A DNA stretch of 64,000 bases from Pseudoneobacillus rhizosphaerae (GCF_917563885.1 NZ_CAKJTG010000008.1:146708-210707), one strand, 5' to 3'. Counted from the stretch's first letter, positions 40,843-50,583 are shown. Made by a program: numbers and translations. Notes: generated by a model from the sequence alone, not told the origin.

Positions 40843-41553
40843 ATGAATACAGAAAAGTTATCAGCACGACTTCAAGCCGTGGCAGATTTTATACCGAAAG
40901 GGTTTAAATTAGCTGACATTGGTTCGGATCATGCTTATTTACCTTGCTATGTTGTGAAAAAAGGGAAGGTTCCTTTTGCTATAGCAGGTGAAGTTGTTGA
41001 AGGTCCATTTCAATCTGCGCTGAACCAAGTTACAGAAGAAGAATTATCGGAGCAGATTTCAGTAAGAAAAGGGAACGGATTAGAAGTCATCGAAGTAAAT
41101 GAAGTTGATTGTATTACAATTGCGGGGATGGGTGGAGCATTAATCTCCAATATTTTAGAGGCAGGGAAAGAAAAGCTATCAAATGTAAAGAGACTAATTC
41201 TGCAGCCTAATATTAGCGCTATATCAATTAGAGAATGGCTACTTCAAAACGATTGGGAATTGGTAAATGAGAAAATATTAGAGGAAGACGGGAAAATATA
41301 CGAGGTATTAGTTGCTGAACAGGGAAATCCGCATCAATCCTATACAAACGAATTACATAAAGGCTTATTACTTGGCCCATTCTTGATGAAAGAAAAAAAT
41401 AATGTTTTTATTAAGAAATGGCAAGATGAAAAAAGGAACTGGGAAAGAATTTTATCTCAGCTTGCAGAAGCGAATGGATCAGAAGAGGTTCAATCAAAAA
41501 TAATGGAATTAAAAGAGAAAATTACGATGGTAGAGGAGGTTTTAGGGAATTGA
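40843..41553 (+). CDS. trmK: tRNA (adenine22-N1)-methyltransferase TrmK
   Basis: SAM-dependent methyltransferase that makes m1A22 in tRNA. The 236-residue product has the SAM motif LADIGSDHAYLP, then CITIAGMGGALI and LQPNIS typical of the TrmK/YqfN family, and a C-terminal coiled-coil extension. ATG 40843 follows GGTGTGG; the GTG at 40834 is rejected. Its TGA overlaps the TTG start of yqfO by four bases. Confidence 0.95.
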   Translation: MNTEKLSARLQAVADFIPKGFKLADIGSDHAYLPCYVVKKGKVPFAIAGEVVEGPFQSALNQVTEEELSEQISVRKGNGLEVIEVNEVDCITIAGMGGALISNILEAGKEKLSNVKRLILQPNISAISIREWLLQNDWELVNEKILEEDGKIYEVLVAEQGNPHQSYTNELHKGLLLGPFLMKEKNNVFIKKWQDEKRNWERILSQLAEANGSEEVQSKIMELKEKITMVEEVLGN

Positions 41554-42665
41554 AGATAGTTAATGGTTATGAAATTATCCAGGTATTCGAAGGTTTCTCT
41601 CCCAAAAGCTTAGCAATGGAAGGAGACAAAGTTGGATTGCAAATTGGAAATTTAAGTAAAAAAATTCAAAATGTAATGATTGCCTTAGATGTATTAGAGG
41701 AAGTAGTTGACGAAGCTATTGCTAAAAACGTTCAGTTAATTATTGCTCATCACCCACTAATTTTCCGTCCACTTCAAAGGATTACATCGGATGATCCTTC
41801 CGGGAGATTGATTGAGAAGCTTATTAAAAATGAAATAGCTGTATACGCTGCCCATACAAACCTAGATATAGCCAAAGGTGGAGTGAATGATCTTTTAGCT
41901 GAAGCATTAGGTCTTAAGGATACTAAAGTGCTATTTCCAACCACTGAAACAAAGCTAAAAAAGCTCGTGGTGTTTGTTCCGAAGGGCCATGAAGAAGTAG
42001 TTAGAGAGGCAATTGGTAGGGCTGGTGCAGGTTCAATAGGGGATTATCAATTTTGTTCATTTAGCACCAACGGAACTGGAAGATTTTTACCGGGAGATTC
42101 CGCCAATCCTTTTATTGGTTCGAATGGAAAGCAAGAAGTAGTAGAAGAGGTTAAAATCGAAACGATTTATCCAGCACATCTCGAGAAAAGACTTGTTAGT
42201 GCAATGATAAAAGCACATCCATATGAGGAAGTCGCTTATGACCTTATTCCGCTCGATAATAAGGGGGAGACCCTAGGATTAGGAAGAGTGGGTAATGTCT
42301 CTGAAACAACACTCCAGAGCTTTATAGAGGTAGTGAAAGTGTCTTTAGAGGTTCCGACAGTTCGTGTTGTAGGAAATCTTAATGCGAAAGTGAAGAAAGT
42401 GGCTGTTTTAGGCGGAGACGGAAATAAGTATTTTCCGCATGCCAAATTTGCGGGTGCTGATGTCTATATAACCGGAGATTTTTATTATCATACTGCCCAT
42501 GATGCAGCAGCTCAAGGCCTCAATGTGATTGACCCTGGTCATAATGTGGAAAAGGTCATGAAAAAAGGGGTAGCGAAGGTTTTAACCCAATTATTTAATG
42601 AAAAGGGATATGACGTAAACGTGTTTCCATCGGAGATACATACGGATCCATTTCAATTTGTATAA
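41550..42665 (+). CDS. yqfO: Nif3-like dinuclear metal centre protein YqfO
   Basis: A 371-residue member of the Nif3/DUF34 family, which binds two metal ions and forms hexamers; the physiological role is unclear. IIAHHPLIFRP and AAHTNLDIAKGGVND carry likely metal-binding His/Asp residues, with a second set near the C-terminus (ITGDFYYHTAHDA). The middle contains the PII-like insert seen in Bacillus members (LVVFVPKGHEEVVREAIG). It starts with TTG in a four-base overlap with trmK. Confidence 0.94.
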   Translation: MKIVNGYEIIQVFEGFSPKSLAMEGDKVGLQIGNLSKKIQNVMIALDVLEEVVDEAIAKNVQLIIAHHPLIFRPLQRITSDDPSGRLIEKLIKNEIAVYAAHTNLDIAKGGVNDLLAEALGLKDTKVLFPTTETKLKKLVVFVPKGHEEVVREAIGRAGAGSIGDYQFCSFSTNGTGRFLPGDSANPFIGSNGKQEVVEEVKIETIYPAHLEKRLVSAMIKAHPYEEVAYDLIPLDNKGETLGLGRVGNVSETTLQSFIEVVKVSLEVPTVRVVGNLNAKVKKVAVLGGDGNKYFPHAKFAGADVYITGDFYYHTAHDAAAQGLNVIDPGHNVEKVMKKGVAKVLTQLFNEKGYDVNVFPSEIHTDPFQFV

Positions 42666-42695
42666 AAAAAGAAACCAGAAATGGTTTCTTTTTTT
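42664..42695. terminator. Bidirectional terminator between yqfO and ispH
   Basis: Stem GAAACCA / TGGTTTC with a GAAA loop, flanked by seven A on the left and seven T on the right, so it serves both convergent genes. Confidence 0.92.
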
Positions 42696-43638
42696 ATTCC
42701 ACATTTTTCACTTTTGGAAGAATTTTATTTAATGGAACCTTTTTCTCTGTAATCCAAGTACTTGGATCATTTGGATTATATTGCTCGATAAAAGTAATAA
42801 CTTCTTTTGTAATTGGAGTTGGCGTGGATGCCCCAGATGTTACAGCTACTGTTTTGGCATCCTTAATCCAATCGATATTTAATTCAGATATATCAGCAAT
42901 TCGATAAGCCGTAGTTCCAGCAATCTCTTTAGAAACCTGTGCAAGCCGATTAGAATTATTACTCATAGGGTCTCCAACAACGATGGTGACATCCGCATCA
43001 GTTGCTTGTTCTGCGACCGCTTCTTGACGGACTTGAGTGGCCATGCAAATTTCTTTATGCACCTCAACATGAGGATATTTTTCTTGAACCTTCTGAATGA
43101 CATGAAGAACATCCCACTGGCTCATAGTTGTTTGGTTAGTAACAATCAGCTTTGGATGTTGAATCGTTAATTCCTCAACATCCTTTTCTGATTCCACTAG
43201 ATGAACTTTACCAGGAGCTACTCCAACTGCACCTTCAGGCTCAGGATGTCCTTTTTTACCAATATAAATAATTTGAAAGTCTTCTTTTACTTTCTCTTCA
43301 ATCAATTGATGTGTCTTAGTCACATCGGGACAGGTAGCATCAATCGTAACAAGACCTTTCTTTTTAGCTAGCTCACGTACCTCTGGAGAAATTCCGTGTG
43401 CTGTAAAAATAACAGTTCCTTGATCAACCTGTTCTAATATATCTTTACGATTTTGTCCATCTAATGTAATAATTCCTTCTTGCTCGAAGGCATCAGTCAC
43501 ATGCTTGTTATGGACAATCATTCCTAATATATAAATAGGTCTTGGTAATGATTTATCTAAAGAGGCATTCCTAGCAATAACCATTGCATCGACAACCCCA
43601 TAACAATACCCGCGTGGAGAAATTTTTATAACATGCAT
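42694..43638 (-). CDS. ispH: 4-hydroxy-3-methylbut-2-enyl diphosphate reductase
   Basis: Last enzyme of the MEP isoprenoid pathway, an iron-sulfur reductase that yields IPP and DMAPP. The 314 residues contain three conserved cysteines that bind the cluster: Cys12 (RGYCYGV), TCPDVTKTH, and [17 protein letters not shown] precedes the ATG at 43638. The upstream pathway enzyme ispG is also in this window. Confidence 0.96.
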   Translation of the reverse strand: MHVIKISPRGYCYGVVDAMVIARNASLDKSLPRPIYILGMIVHNKHVTDAFEQEGIITLDGQNRKDILEQVDQGTVIFTAHGISPEVRELAKKKGLVTIDATCPDVTKTHQLIEEKVKEDFQIIYIGKKGHPEPEGAVGVAPGKVHLVESEKDVEELTIQHPKLIVTNQTTMSQWDVLHVIQKVQEKYPHVEVHKEICMATQVRQEAVAEQATDADVTIVVGDPMSNNSNRLAQVSKEIAGTTAYRIADISELNIDWIKDAKTVAVTSGASTPTPITKEVITFIEQYNPNDPSTWITEKKVPLNKILPKVKNVE

Positions 43639-43684
43639 TGTATATCCTCCCCATTTTTGAACTTCATTCTAAATCTACTTCCTT

Positions 43685-43713
43685 ATTATATAAAACCTAT
43701 TGATAGATTACAA
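43685..43713 (-). promoter_or_regulatory. Sigma-A promoter of ispH
   Basis: On the minus strand: TTGTAA, 17-base spacer, TATAAT, about 45 bases upstream of the ispH start. Confidence 0.8.
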
Positions 43714-43746
43714 AGGAATATCACCCATTGACGACTTTAAAAAAAA

Positions 43747-43778
43747 ATGAAAAAAGAAGAGTGCGAAAATCACTCTTC
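43747..43778 (-). terminator. Terminator of yqfQ
   Basis: On the minus strand: stem GAAGAGTG / CACTCTTC with a 7-base loop, followed by six T. Confidence 0.9.
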
Positions 43779-43779
43779 A

Positions 43780-44463
43780 TTAAATATACATTTTAGGAAC
43801 TGACCGCTTGTTTTTTAATAATGAGGAGTTCAATTCATCTTCTATAGGTTCAGCCTTTTTTCTTTTCTTCGAAGTTCTAATGGAATTTTTATTGATGATT
43901 GGATTGATTTTAGTAAATTCTTGATCTTCACTTGATTCCATCTGAGTCGATTCACTGGCACTACTTTCGTTTTCGTTGGATTCACTGTGCTCGTTTTCAT
44001 TTGTTACATCATTTAATCCTTTATAAAGCCTCCATAAGCTTGGTAGGTTACGAACGAGTGGACCGTATTGTTGAATAACAGGTCCAAGCTGCTGTGCTGT
44101 TTTAATAACAGTTTGTGTATTATTTAATAATCCATTTAGGGCATCTGGATTAGTTAGAGTTTTTAAAATTCCTCCACCTCCGCTAGAAGTAGCTCGAGTC
44201 ATTGGGCCAATTCCTCCTGGGGCTCCGCCTTGCTGCTTTCCTCTACCTAATATTTTAGCTAGTAGGCCGCCTCCTTTACTTCCACCATTTCTTGACATCA
44301 TCGGTCCAGCCATTTGTTGTGAGTAAGGAAACTGGGCAAAAGGAGCCCCCCCTTGTGACCTCCCCTGAAATCCCCTCTGAAATCCACCATGATATCGTGG
44401 TGGCATCATTCTAGGTCCGTTTCCTCGTTGCATTGGGGCTTGTGGTCTGAGTTGCATTGGCAT
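43780..44463 (-). CDS. yqfQ: YqfQ/VrrA-like low-complexity protein
   Basis: A 227-residue protein of biased composition. The N-terminal third is rich in Gly, Arg, Gln, Pro and Met (PPRYHGGFQRGFQGR). A conserved-looking core follows (LTNPDALNGLLNNTQTVIKT, then GPLVRNLPSLWRLYKGL). Next comes a Ser/Glu-rich stretch and a basic tail. The core and place between ispH and cshB match YqfQ of Bacillus. Function unknown; a spore-related or surface role has been suggested for relatives but I cannot support it. ATG 44463 follows GGAAGGAGG; the ATG at 44481 precedes that site and is rejected. Confidence 0.85.
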   Translation of the reverse strand: MPMQLRPQAPMQRGNGPRMMPPRYHGGFQRGFQGRSQGGAPFAQFPYSQQMAGPMMSRNGGSKGGGLLAKILGRGKQQGGAPGGIGPMTRATSSGGGGILKTLTNPDALNGLLNNTQTVIKTAQQLGPVIQQYGPLVRNLPSLWRLYKGLNDVTNENEHSESNENESSASESTQMESSEDQEFTKINPIINKNSIRTSKKRKKAEPIEDELNSSLLKNKRSVPKMYI

Positions 44464-44620
44464 AGTATATCCTCCTTCCAAGGTAAAGCTTGTTTACATA
44501 AGTCAAAATGAAAAGGCCTTACGGAATAGACTATGCAATTATCACACTTTTGGTTTAGAGTCCTATAATGAAAAATAAAACAAAAATATATGGTGAATAC
44601 TAGTATAACGAGGAGATAAG

Positions 44621-44649
44621 TGGAGATTTTAAGAAATTTTTATTATAAT
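44621..44649 (+). promoter_or_regulatory. Candidate sigma-A promoter of cshB
   Basis: TGGAGA, 17-base spacer, TATAAT (44644-44649). The -35 matches four of six positions. Confidence 0.5.
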
Positions 44650-44694
44650 GATATGATGAAACAAAAAATATGGACGATTTAGGGGTTTTTTAAA

Positions 44695-46011
44695 ATGAAA
44701 GATTCAAAATTTCAAACATACCAATTCAAACAGTTTTTGCTAAATGCTATAGATGATTTAGGTTTTAGCAAACCTACAGAGATACAGGAAAAGATGATCC
44801 CCGTAGTATTAAAAGGTGAAAGCGCGATTGGACAATCACAAACAGGTACCGGGAAAACTTTAGCGTATGTCTTACCAATCCTACAAAAAATTGATCCAAG
44901 CAAACAAGAAGTACAGGCTGTCATTACAGCTCCAACACGTGAATTAGCTACTCAAATTTATCAACAAATTTTAAAAGTAACAGAGCATTCGGCCGAAGGC
45001 GAAGAGATTACCACTCGTTGCTTTATCGGTGGAACGGACAAGGCAAAATCAATTGAAAAATTAAAAGTGCAGCCGCATATTGTAGTTGGGACACCTTCAC
45101 GTATAAATGATTTAGTCCAAGAGCAAGCATTGTTCGTTCATACTTCCAAAATATTAGTCATCGATGAAGCAGATTTAATGCTTGACATGGGCTTTATCGT
45201 CGATGTAGATAAAGTTGCGGCAAAAATGCCAGAGAAGCTAGAAATGTATGTGTTTTCGGCGACGATTCCGGAGAAGCTTAAGCCTTTCTTGAAAAAGTAT
45301 ATGGAAAATCCAAAGTACATTCATATTGAACCTAAACAGGTGTCAGCAACTAATTTAACACATGTCCTTTTACCTGCTAGGCATCGTAATAAAGTAGTTT
45401 TAACATTTGAGGTGTTAAAACACTTTAATCCTTATTTAGCTATTGTATTCACGAATACGAAGAAAAAGGCAGATGAAGTAGCGGATGCTCTTCTTGTCAA
45501 GGGTTTAAAAGTTGGTAGGATACATGGAGATTTAAGTCCACGTGACCGTAAAAAAATGATGAAGCAAATTCAAAATTTGGAATTCCAATATATTGTTGCG
45601 ACTGACCTTGCAGCAAGGGGAATCGATATTGAGGGCGTTAGTCATATTATTAATTTTGAACTTCCTAGTGATTTAGATTTTTACATTCATCGTGTTGGGC
45701 GAACAGCACGGGCAGGATTTTCAGGAACTGCGCTAACAATATATGAAACGTCTGATGAGGATGCGTTAAATCGTCTTGAAAAAATGGGTATTGAATTTAA
45801 ACATGTGGATATTCAAAAGGAAAATTGGGTCGAACTAGAGGACCGTAATAAACGCAAAAAAAGAGAAAAACAAGTGGATCATATAGGTGCAAAGGCACGC
45901 AGTATGGTACAAAAACCAAATAAAGTAAAACCTGGCTATAAAAAGAAAATGCAATCGGAAGTAGAAAGCATAAAGAAAAGAGAAAGACGAATACAGAGAA
46001 AGAAATCGTAA
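44695..46011 (+). CDS. cshB: DEAD-box RNA helicase CshB
   Basis: ATP-dependent RNA helicase linked to cold adaptation and RNA turnover. The 438 residues carry the Q motif region, motif I GQSQTGTGKT, Ib TPSR, motif II VIDEADLML, motif III SAT, and motif VI HRVGRTARAG, followed by a lysine/arginine-rich tail. Position next to nfo matches yqfR of B. subtilis. Confidence 0.95.
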   Translation: MKDSKFQTYQFKQFLLNAIDDLGFSKPTEIQEKMIPVVLKGESAIGQSQTGTGKTLAYVLPILQKIDPSKQEVQAVITAPTRELATQIYQQILKVTEHSAEGEEITTRCFIGGTDKAKSIEKLKVQPHIVVGTPSRINDLVQEQALFVHTSKILVIDEADLMLDMGFIVDVDKVAAKMPEKLEMYVFSATIPEKLKPFLKKYMENPKYIHIEPKQVSATNLTHVLLPARHRNKVVLTFEVLKHFNPYLAIVFTNTKKKADEVADALLVKGLKVGRIHGDLSPRDRKKMMKQIQNLEFQYIVATDLAARGIDIEGVSHIINFELPSDLDFYIHRVGRTARAGFSGTALTIYETSDEDALNRLEKMGIEFKHVDIQKENWVELEDRNKRKKREKQVDHIGAKARSMVQKPNKVKPGYKKKMQSEVESIKKRERRIQRKKS

Positions 46012-46033
46012 TCCAAAATAGGGAGAGATATTC

Positions 46034-46930
46034 ATGCTGAAGATTGGTTCACACGTTTCAATGAGTGGTAGCAAGATGCTGTTAGCGGCGTCTGAAGAAG
46101 CTGTTTCCTATGGTGCAAATACTTTTATGATATATACTGGCGCTCCACAAAACACTAGAAGAAAAAAAATTGAAGATTTAAATATTGAAGCTGGCCGTAA
46201 ACACATGGAGGTAAATGGTATAGATGAAATTATCGTTCATGCGCCGTATATTATAAATATTGGAAATTCTACTAATCCAAGTACGTTTGAGCTTGGCGTT
46301 AACTTCCTTCGTACAGAGATTGACCGTACGGAAGCCATCGGAGCCACTCAAATCGTTCTTCATCCTGGAGCCCATGTTGGGGCAGGAACTGAAGAGGGAA
46401 TTAAGAAAATTGTTGAAGGCTTAAATGAAGTGCTTACCAATCATGATAAAGTGCAAATTGCGTTAGAAACAATGGCTGGAAAAGGGTCAGAGTGTGGGAA
46501 AACCTTTGAAGAGCTTGCAATGATTATCGATGGTGTTGTCTATAATGATAAACTATCAATATGTTTTGATACCTGTCATACTCATGATGCAGGCTATGAT
46601 ATCGTCGATGATTTTGATAGTGTTTTAAATGAATTTGATAAGATAATTGGCATTAATCGCCTAAAAGTGCTTCACATTAATGATAGTAAAAATGAACGTG
46701 GGATGAAAAAAGATCGACATGAAAACATTGGCTTTGGTCATATCGGTTTCAAAGCATTGAATTACATTGTTAATCATCCACAGCTTACTTCTGTCCCGAA
46801 AATTCTAGAAACTCCATATGTGGGCGAAGATAAGGCTAATCAAAAACCGCCATATAAGCATGAAATTGACATGCTAAGAAAGCAGCAATTCGAAGAGAAT
46901 TTAAGAGATCTTATTATGCAACAAGCATAA
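46034..46930 (+). CDS. nfo: Deoxyribonuclease IV (AP endonuclease Nfo)
   Basis: Zinc-dependent endonuclease of base excision repair that cuts 5' to abasic sites; in B. subtilis it is spore-linked. The 298 residues form a TIM barrel with zinc-ligand segments [34 protein letters not shown], and [18 protein letters not shown] precedes the ATG. It follows cshB after 22 bases, so co-transcription is likely. Confidence 0.96.
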   Translation: MLKIGSHVSMSGSKMLLAASEEAVSYGANTFMIYTGAPQNTRRKKIEDLNIEAGRKHMEVNGIDEIIVHAPYIINIGNSTNPSTFELGVNFLRTEIDRTEAIGATQIVLHPGAHVGAGTEEGIKKIVEGLNEVLTNHDKVQIALETMAGKGSECGKTFEELAMIIDGVVYNDKLSICFDTCHTHDAGYDIVDDFDSVLNEFDKIIGINRLKVLHINDSKNERGMKKDRHENIGFGHIGFKALNYIVNHPQLTSVPKILETPYVGEDKANQKPPYKHEIDMLRKQQFEENLRDLIMQQA

Positions 46931-46937
46931 TTAAATG

Positions 46938-46969
46938 AAAGGGAAAAGCCTATTAGCTTTTCCCTTTTA
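46938..46969 (+). terminator. Terminator after nfo
   Basis: Stem AAAGGGAAAAGC / GCTTTTCCCTTT with a 6-base loop, followed by one further T. It lies between convergent nfo and yqfT. Confidence 0.8.
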
Positions 46970-46985
46970 CCTTAGTTTAAGACTT

Positions 46986-47243
46986 TTATTGTTTTGTGAA
47001 CTGAATAAATAATCGGTTTACTTCCTTCGCAGTATCTGGTCCAGCGATTTTGGCAATTTCTCGAATAAGTGAAGCTCGTGCTCCATCATTAAAAATATTT
47101 ACCTTTTCACTTCTTAAGTATTCAGCAATTTTCTTCGCATGTTCACGGCTAATTTGTACTTGGAATTGCTTAGCGTATTTTAAAAGTTCGTCAGTAGTCA
47201 TCGTGTTAATTTTATGATTAATAATATTCTCAAAAATTTTCAC
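46986..47243 (-). CDS. yqfT: YqfT family (DUF2624) protein
   Basis: An 85-residue, mostly helical protein of unknown function. GTG at 47243 follows GGAGTGTG and is preferred to the ATG at 47279. The middle (LLKYAKQFQVQISREHAKKI) and the tail (AREIAKIAGPDTAKEVNRLF-like) fit DUF2624, found between nfo and the zinc genes in Bacillus. No membrane segment or catalytic motif is visible. Confidence 0.85.
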   Translation of the reverse strand: MKIFENIINHKINTMTTDELLKYAKQFQVQISREHAKKIAEYLRSEKVNIFNDGARASLIREIAKIAGPDTAKEVNRLFIQFTKQ

Positions 47244-47309
47244 AGTATCACACTCCTCCGTTATTAAGGTATGTTCCAAAAGTGCTCATTGTGACAAAAG
47301 CCTGCACGC

Positions 47310-47338
47310 TTTACAAATAATTTATTTATAAGTATACT
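47310..47338 (+). promoter_or_regulatory. Sigma-A promoter of znuC-znuB-zur
   Basis: TTTACA (47310-47315), 17-base spacer, TATACT (47333-47338). Confidence 0.8.
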
Positions 47339-47348
47339 GAGGAATGTT

Positions 47349-47369
47349 AAATCGTAATGATTCTTAATT
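47349..47369 (+). promoter_or_regulatory. Putative Zur box
   Basis: AAATCGTAAT-G-ATTCTTAATT: the left half is a full match to the Zur half-site AAATCGTAAT, the right half matches 6 of 10 positions. It sits just downstream of the -10, over the start of transcription of an operon that includes zur itself, so zinc-dependent autorepression is likely. Confidence 0.75.
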
Positions 47370-47385
47370 AAGTAAGGTGATTTTT

Positions 47386-48168
47386 TTGAAAGAAACAATT
47401 GTGGAAATTGACCATATATCCTACCGATACGAAAGGGAGCAGGTTCTTGAGGATATTCATTTATCGATTCCTAAAGGTGCCTATTTAGCGATTGTTGGAC
47501 CGAATGGATCTGGTAAGTCAACGCTAATAAAACTGCTACTTAGCTTATTAAAGCCTCAACAGGGGAGAATTTTATTGTTCGGAGAAGAAATTGAAAAATT
47601 TAAAGATTGGCAGAAAGTAGGCTATGTTTCGCAAAAGGCAAATTCGTTTAATTCAGGTTTTCCCGCCACTGTTTATGAAGTGGTAGCAAGTGGGTTAACG
47701 AAAAAATTAGGACTTTTTCGTTTTTTGAAAAAAGAGGATAAACAAAAAATTATGGAAGCAGTTGCTTCAGTAGACATGTTACCTTTCCTGAACCGGAATA
47801 TTGGGGAACTATCAGGTGGTCAACAGCAGCGAATCTTTATCGCTAGAGCATTAGTTAGTAATCCCGAACTTCTCATTTTAGATGAGCCAACAGTAGGGGT
47901 TGATGCTAAAAATGTAAAGAATTTTTATGACATGCTTGAAAATCTTAATAAAAAGTGGGGCATTACTTTATTGCTCGTAACGCATGATATTAGCGCTATT
48001 TCTGACAAGGTAACTCACGTTGCTTGTTTAAATAAACATTTACATTTCCATGGCGAATCGAAAGAATATGAACTCTTTAAAAATGATGAGATGTCTTTTG
48101 TTTACGGTCACGATATCCATCTCCTCACACATGATCATGATCACCACCACGGAGGAACAAATCAATGA
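47386..48168 (+). CDS. znuC: Zinc ABC transporter ATP-binding protein
   Basis: ATPase of a metal-ion importer. TTG 47386 follows AAGGTG and gives 260 residues. Walker A GPNGSGKST, signature LSGGQQQR, Walker B LLILDEP and switch VTHDIS are present. The C-terminus is histidine-rich (LTHDHDHHHGG), suggesting zinc binding. The Zur box and the zur gene two positions downstream support zinc rather than manganese. Its stop overlaps znuB by four bases. Confidence 0.9.
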   Translation: MKETIVEIDHISYRYEREQVLEDIHLSIPKGAYLAIVGPNGSGKSTLIKLLLSLLKPQQGRILLFGEEIEKFKDWQKVGYVSQKANSFNSGFPATVYEVVASGLTKKLGLFRFLKKEDKQKIMEAVASVDMLPFLNRNIGELSGGQQQRIFIARALVSNPELLILDEPTVGVDAKNVKNFYDMLENLNKKWGITLLLVTHDISAISDKVTHVACLNKHLHFHGESKEYELFKNDEMSFVYGHDIHLLTHDHDHHHGGTNQ

Positions 48169-49013
48169 TTGCAGGTCTTTTGGAATATGAATTTTTGCAA
48201 AATGCATTTTTGACTGGATTATTGATTGGACTTGTGGCACCTTTAATCGGAGTGTTTATCGTGGTAAGAAGACTTTCGCTTATTGCGGATGCATTAAGCC
48301 ATGTTACTTTAGCTGGAATAGCCGCTAGCTTATTCCTAGCTAAAAAATGGTCCTTATTCGCTGGACTTAATCCACTTTATTTAGGGATGGCATTTTCAGT
48401 TATGGGTTCCTTGTTTATCGAAAAATTACGTAGTGTTTATAAACATTATCAGGAATTAGCTATCCCTATCATTTTATCAGGTGGAATTGGTCTTGGTGTT
48501 ATCTTTATTTCGCTTGCGGATGGGTTTAATACAGATTTGTTTAGCTATTTATTTGGAAGTGTGAGCGCAGTTAGCCGTATTGATTTAATTATTATTTTCA
48601 TCATTAGTTTTTTAGTTATCCTGCTCATTTTTCTTTTATATAAAGAATTGTTTCTATTATCCTTCGATGAAGAGCACGCAAAAGCGTCAGGTATAGCGGC
48701 AAAATCTGTTCATTTTATTTTTATCTTAATGGTTGCACTAGTTATAGCAGCTTCAATGCGTATTGTAGGGATATTATTAGTATCTTCCTTAATGACCTTA
48801 CCGGTAGCTGCAAGTATAAGAATTGCTAAAGGGTTTAAACAAACCATTTTTTATTCAATCCTTTTCGGTGAGTTATCAGTTTTAGGAGGGTTAATGATTT
48901 CCTATTATCTGGACCTAGCTCCTGGAGGAACAATTGTCATGATAGCTGTAGCGATATTAATAGTCACGATTATGTTCAAAAAGTGGAATATTGTAAGGGC
49001 TAAAAGCAACTGA
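48165..49013 (+). CDS. znuB: Zinc ABC transporter permease
   Basis: ABC-3 family membrane subunit, 282 residues, with about eight transmembrane segments and the conserved VRRLSLIADALSHVTLAGIA region. ATG overlaps the znuC stop (ATGA). There is no substrate-binding lipoprotein (ZnuA) gene in this cluster, so it must be elsewhere. zur follows after 11 bases. Confidence 0.92.
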   Translation: MIAGLLEYEFLQNAFLTGLLIGLVAPLIGVFIVVRRLSLIADALSHVTLAGIAASLFLAKKWSLFAGLNPLYLGMAFSVMGSLFIEKLRSVYKHYQELAIPIILSGGIGLGVIFISLADGFNTDLFSYLFGSVSAVSRIDLIIIFIISFLVILLIFLLYKELFLLSFDEEHAKASGIAAKSVHFIFILMVALVIAASMRIVGILLVSSLMTLPVAASIRIAKGFKQTIFYSILFGELSVLGGLMISYYLDLAPGGTIVMIAVAILIVTIMFKKWNIVRAKSN

Positions 49014-49024
49014 GGTGAAGTATA

Positions 49025-49435
49025 ATGAACATTGAAACAGCCTTAGAATTATTAAAAAATAAGGGCTACAAGCATACAGGTAAACGTGAAGAAATGCTCG
49101 ATTTGTTTGCTACGAGTAATAAATATTTAACAGCTAAGGATGTTCTAGAACAAATGAAGGACGATTACCCGGGCTTAAGTTTTGATACAATTTATCGGAA
49201 TTTATCCTTATTTGTTGAATTAGGAATTATTGAATTGACAGAGCTATCTGGTGAGAAGCATTTTCGATTTACATGCTCTCATAATCATCATCACCATCAT
49301 TTCATTTGCTTGCAATGTGGTATGACAAAGCAAATTGGTTTATGTCCAATGGATGAATTAAATGAAGATTTAAAAGGATTCGATGTGTCAGGCCATAAAT
49401 TTGAAATTTATGGCCGATGCCCGGAATGTGTGTAA
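49025..49435 (+). CDS. zur: Zinc uptake regulator Zur (Fur family)
   Basis: Zinc-sensing repressor. The 136 residues contain the Fur winged helix ([19 protein letters not shown]), a histidine-rich metal loop ([15 protein letters not shown]) and two CxxC pairs (CLQC and CPEC) that bind structural zinc. The genomic setting (znuCB upstream, Zur box in front) supports Zur over Fur or PerR. ACTGAGGTG precedes the ATG. Confidence 0.95.
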   Translation: MNIETALELLKNKGYKHTGKREEMLDLFATSNKYLTAKDVLEQMKDDYPGLSFDTIYRNLSLFVELGIIELTELSGEKHFRFTCSHNHHHHHFICLQCGMTKQIGLCPMDELNEDLKGFDVSGHKFEIYGRCPECV

Positions 49436-49442
49436 CAAGCTA

Positions 49443-49464
49443 GGCTCGTTTAATTAAACGAGCC
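49443..49464. terminator. Perfect palindrome between zur and yqfW
   Basis: GGCTCGTTTAA followed by its exact inverse, giving a 22-base palindrome between two convergent genes. U-tracts on either side are weak, so it is a terminator of moderate quality. Confidence 0.65.
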
Positions 49465-49469
49465 CTTTG

Positions 49470-50033
49470 CTATTTTATCCAATCCTCTACCCAAGCAGCC
49501 GCTTCTTTCCAGTCCTTAACACGTACTACCTGCGGTGGAATGGGGTCTTGATTGTATGGTGTATCAAATAACAATACCGGGATATTACATTGTTCCGCAA
49601 TCATTACAGCATTATCGTGCTTATCTTCAAGAAAAATATCCACTTGATATTTTTGAACAGCTTCAATTTTATGGTGAGTACCGATTAGTTCAATATGATT
49701 AAAAGGTATTTCATTTAAAGTGAACCACTGTTTAGTTATATCAAATAAATGTTTGCCTCGTGCACTTATGAAATATAGCTCATGCTCGAATGCCCACTGA
49801 ATCAGTACCTCTTTTACCCCTTCTGCCAATGGCGATTTCTCATACATCTCAGGTTCGTTTTTGTGAAACCAATTGGAAAATTCATCTTCAGAAATACTCA
49901 CTAATGGAGTTAATTCATATTGCTTAATATCAGCCAAAGTCAAATTTAATTGAAAGGCTTTATTTAGAAAAGGAATAAGTGCTGCTGGACTAGTGACTGT
50001 GCCATCAATATCAATACCAAAACGAATTTTCAT
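49470..50033 (-). CDS. yqfW: HAD-superfamily nucleotidase (YqfW-like)
   Basis: A 187-residue putative 5'-nucleotidase of the HAD superfamily. Motif I is FGIDIDGTVTS with the nucleophile Asp in DIDGT; FISARGKH resembles motif II and VDIFLEDKHDN motif III/IV. Substrate unknown. Position after zur matches B. subtilis yqfW. No clear ribosome binding site better than the one before ATG 50033 is seen. Confidence 0.85.
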   Translation of the reverse strand: MKIRFGIDIDGTVTSPAALIPFLNKAFQLNLTLADIKQYELTPLVSISEDEFSNWFHKNEPEMYEKSPLAEGVKEVLIQWAFEHELYFISARGKHLFDITKQWFTLNEIPFNHIELIGTHHKIEAVQKYQVDIFLEDKHDNAVMIAEQCNIPVLLFDTPYNQDPIPPQVVRVKDWKEAAAWVEDWIK

Positions 50034-50204
50034 TAGCTAATTCTCCTAACGCATAATTAAAGTATTCAATTATCTTAACAAAACTTTTACGGAATAAAAA
50101 GTAAAATGGTAAACCTATGAATTATTATCAAACATTAACATAGTGAAATAACGGTCTTATGCTAACAATATAAATGCTCCAAAAAACGAAAGCGAGGGAT
50201 CAGT

Positions 50205-50558
50205 ATGGCAGACCAAGAGCGAAGCTTCGAGGAAAAACGTCCTTATGATGAAGAAATTGCTAACGGACCTGCGGAATATATGGAAGAAACCTCTGCTGAA
50301 ATAGCAGCACCAATCAGATTAGATCGTGGAAGAGCTCGTGATTACGATCGGGCTGAAGAAGGTGGGAAAGGAATGGGCTTTGCAGCTTTAGCTCTTTCCA
50401 TTCTATCACTGTTTGTAATGCCGATTCTATTTGGTGCAGCTGGAATTGTTTTAGGGTTTATTGCAAGAAGACGAGGTTCTGAAGGACTTGGTAATTGGGC
50501 AATAGGACTTGGAGCGATATCGATTATCGTCGGTATGTTTATAGTACCCTTTTTTTAG
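50205..50558 (+). CDS. yqfX: DUF4190-type small membrane protein (YqfX-like)
   Basis: A 117-residue protein with a charged cytoplasmic N-terminal half (acidic and arginine-rich, to about residue 60). Two transmembrane helices (MGFAALALSILSLFVMPILF and the C-terminal ALGAISIIVGMFIVPFF-like segment) flank a short RRRGSEG loop. It fits YqfX by position before ispG and by architecture. Function unknown. GAGGGA precedes the ATG. Confidence 0.8.
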   Translation: MADQERSFEEKRPYDEEIANGPAEYMEETSAEIAAPIRLDRGRARDYDRAEEGGKGMGFAALALSILSLFVMPILFGAAGIVLGFIARRRGSEGLGNWAIGLGAISIIVGMFIVPFF

Positions 50559-50583
50559 CTAGTATTATAAGCTAATAAATAGT

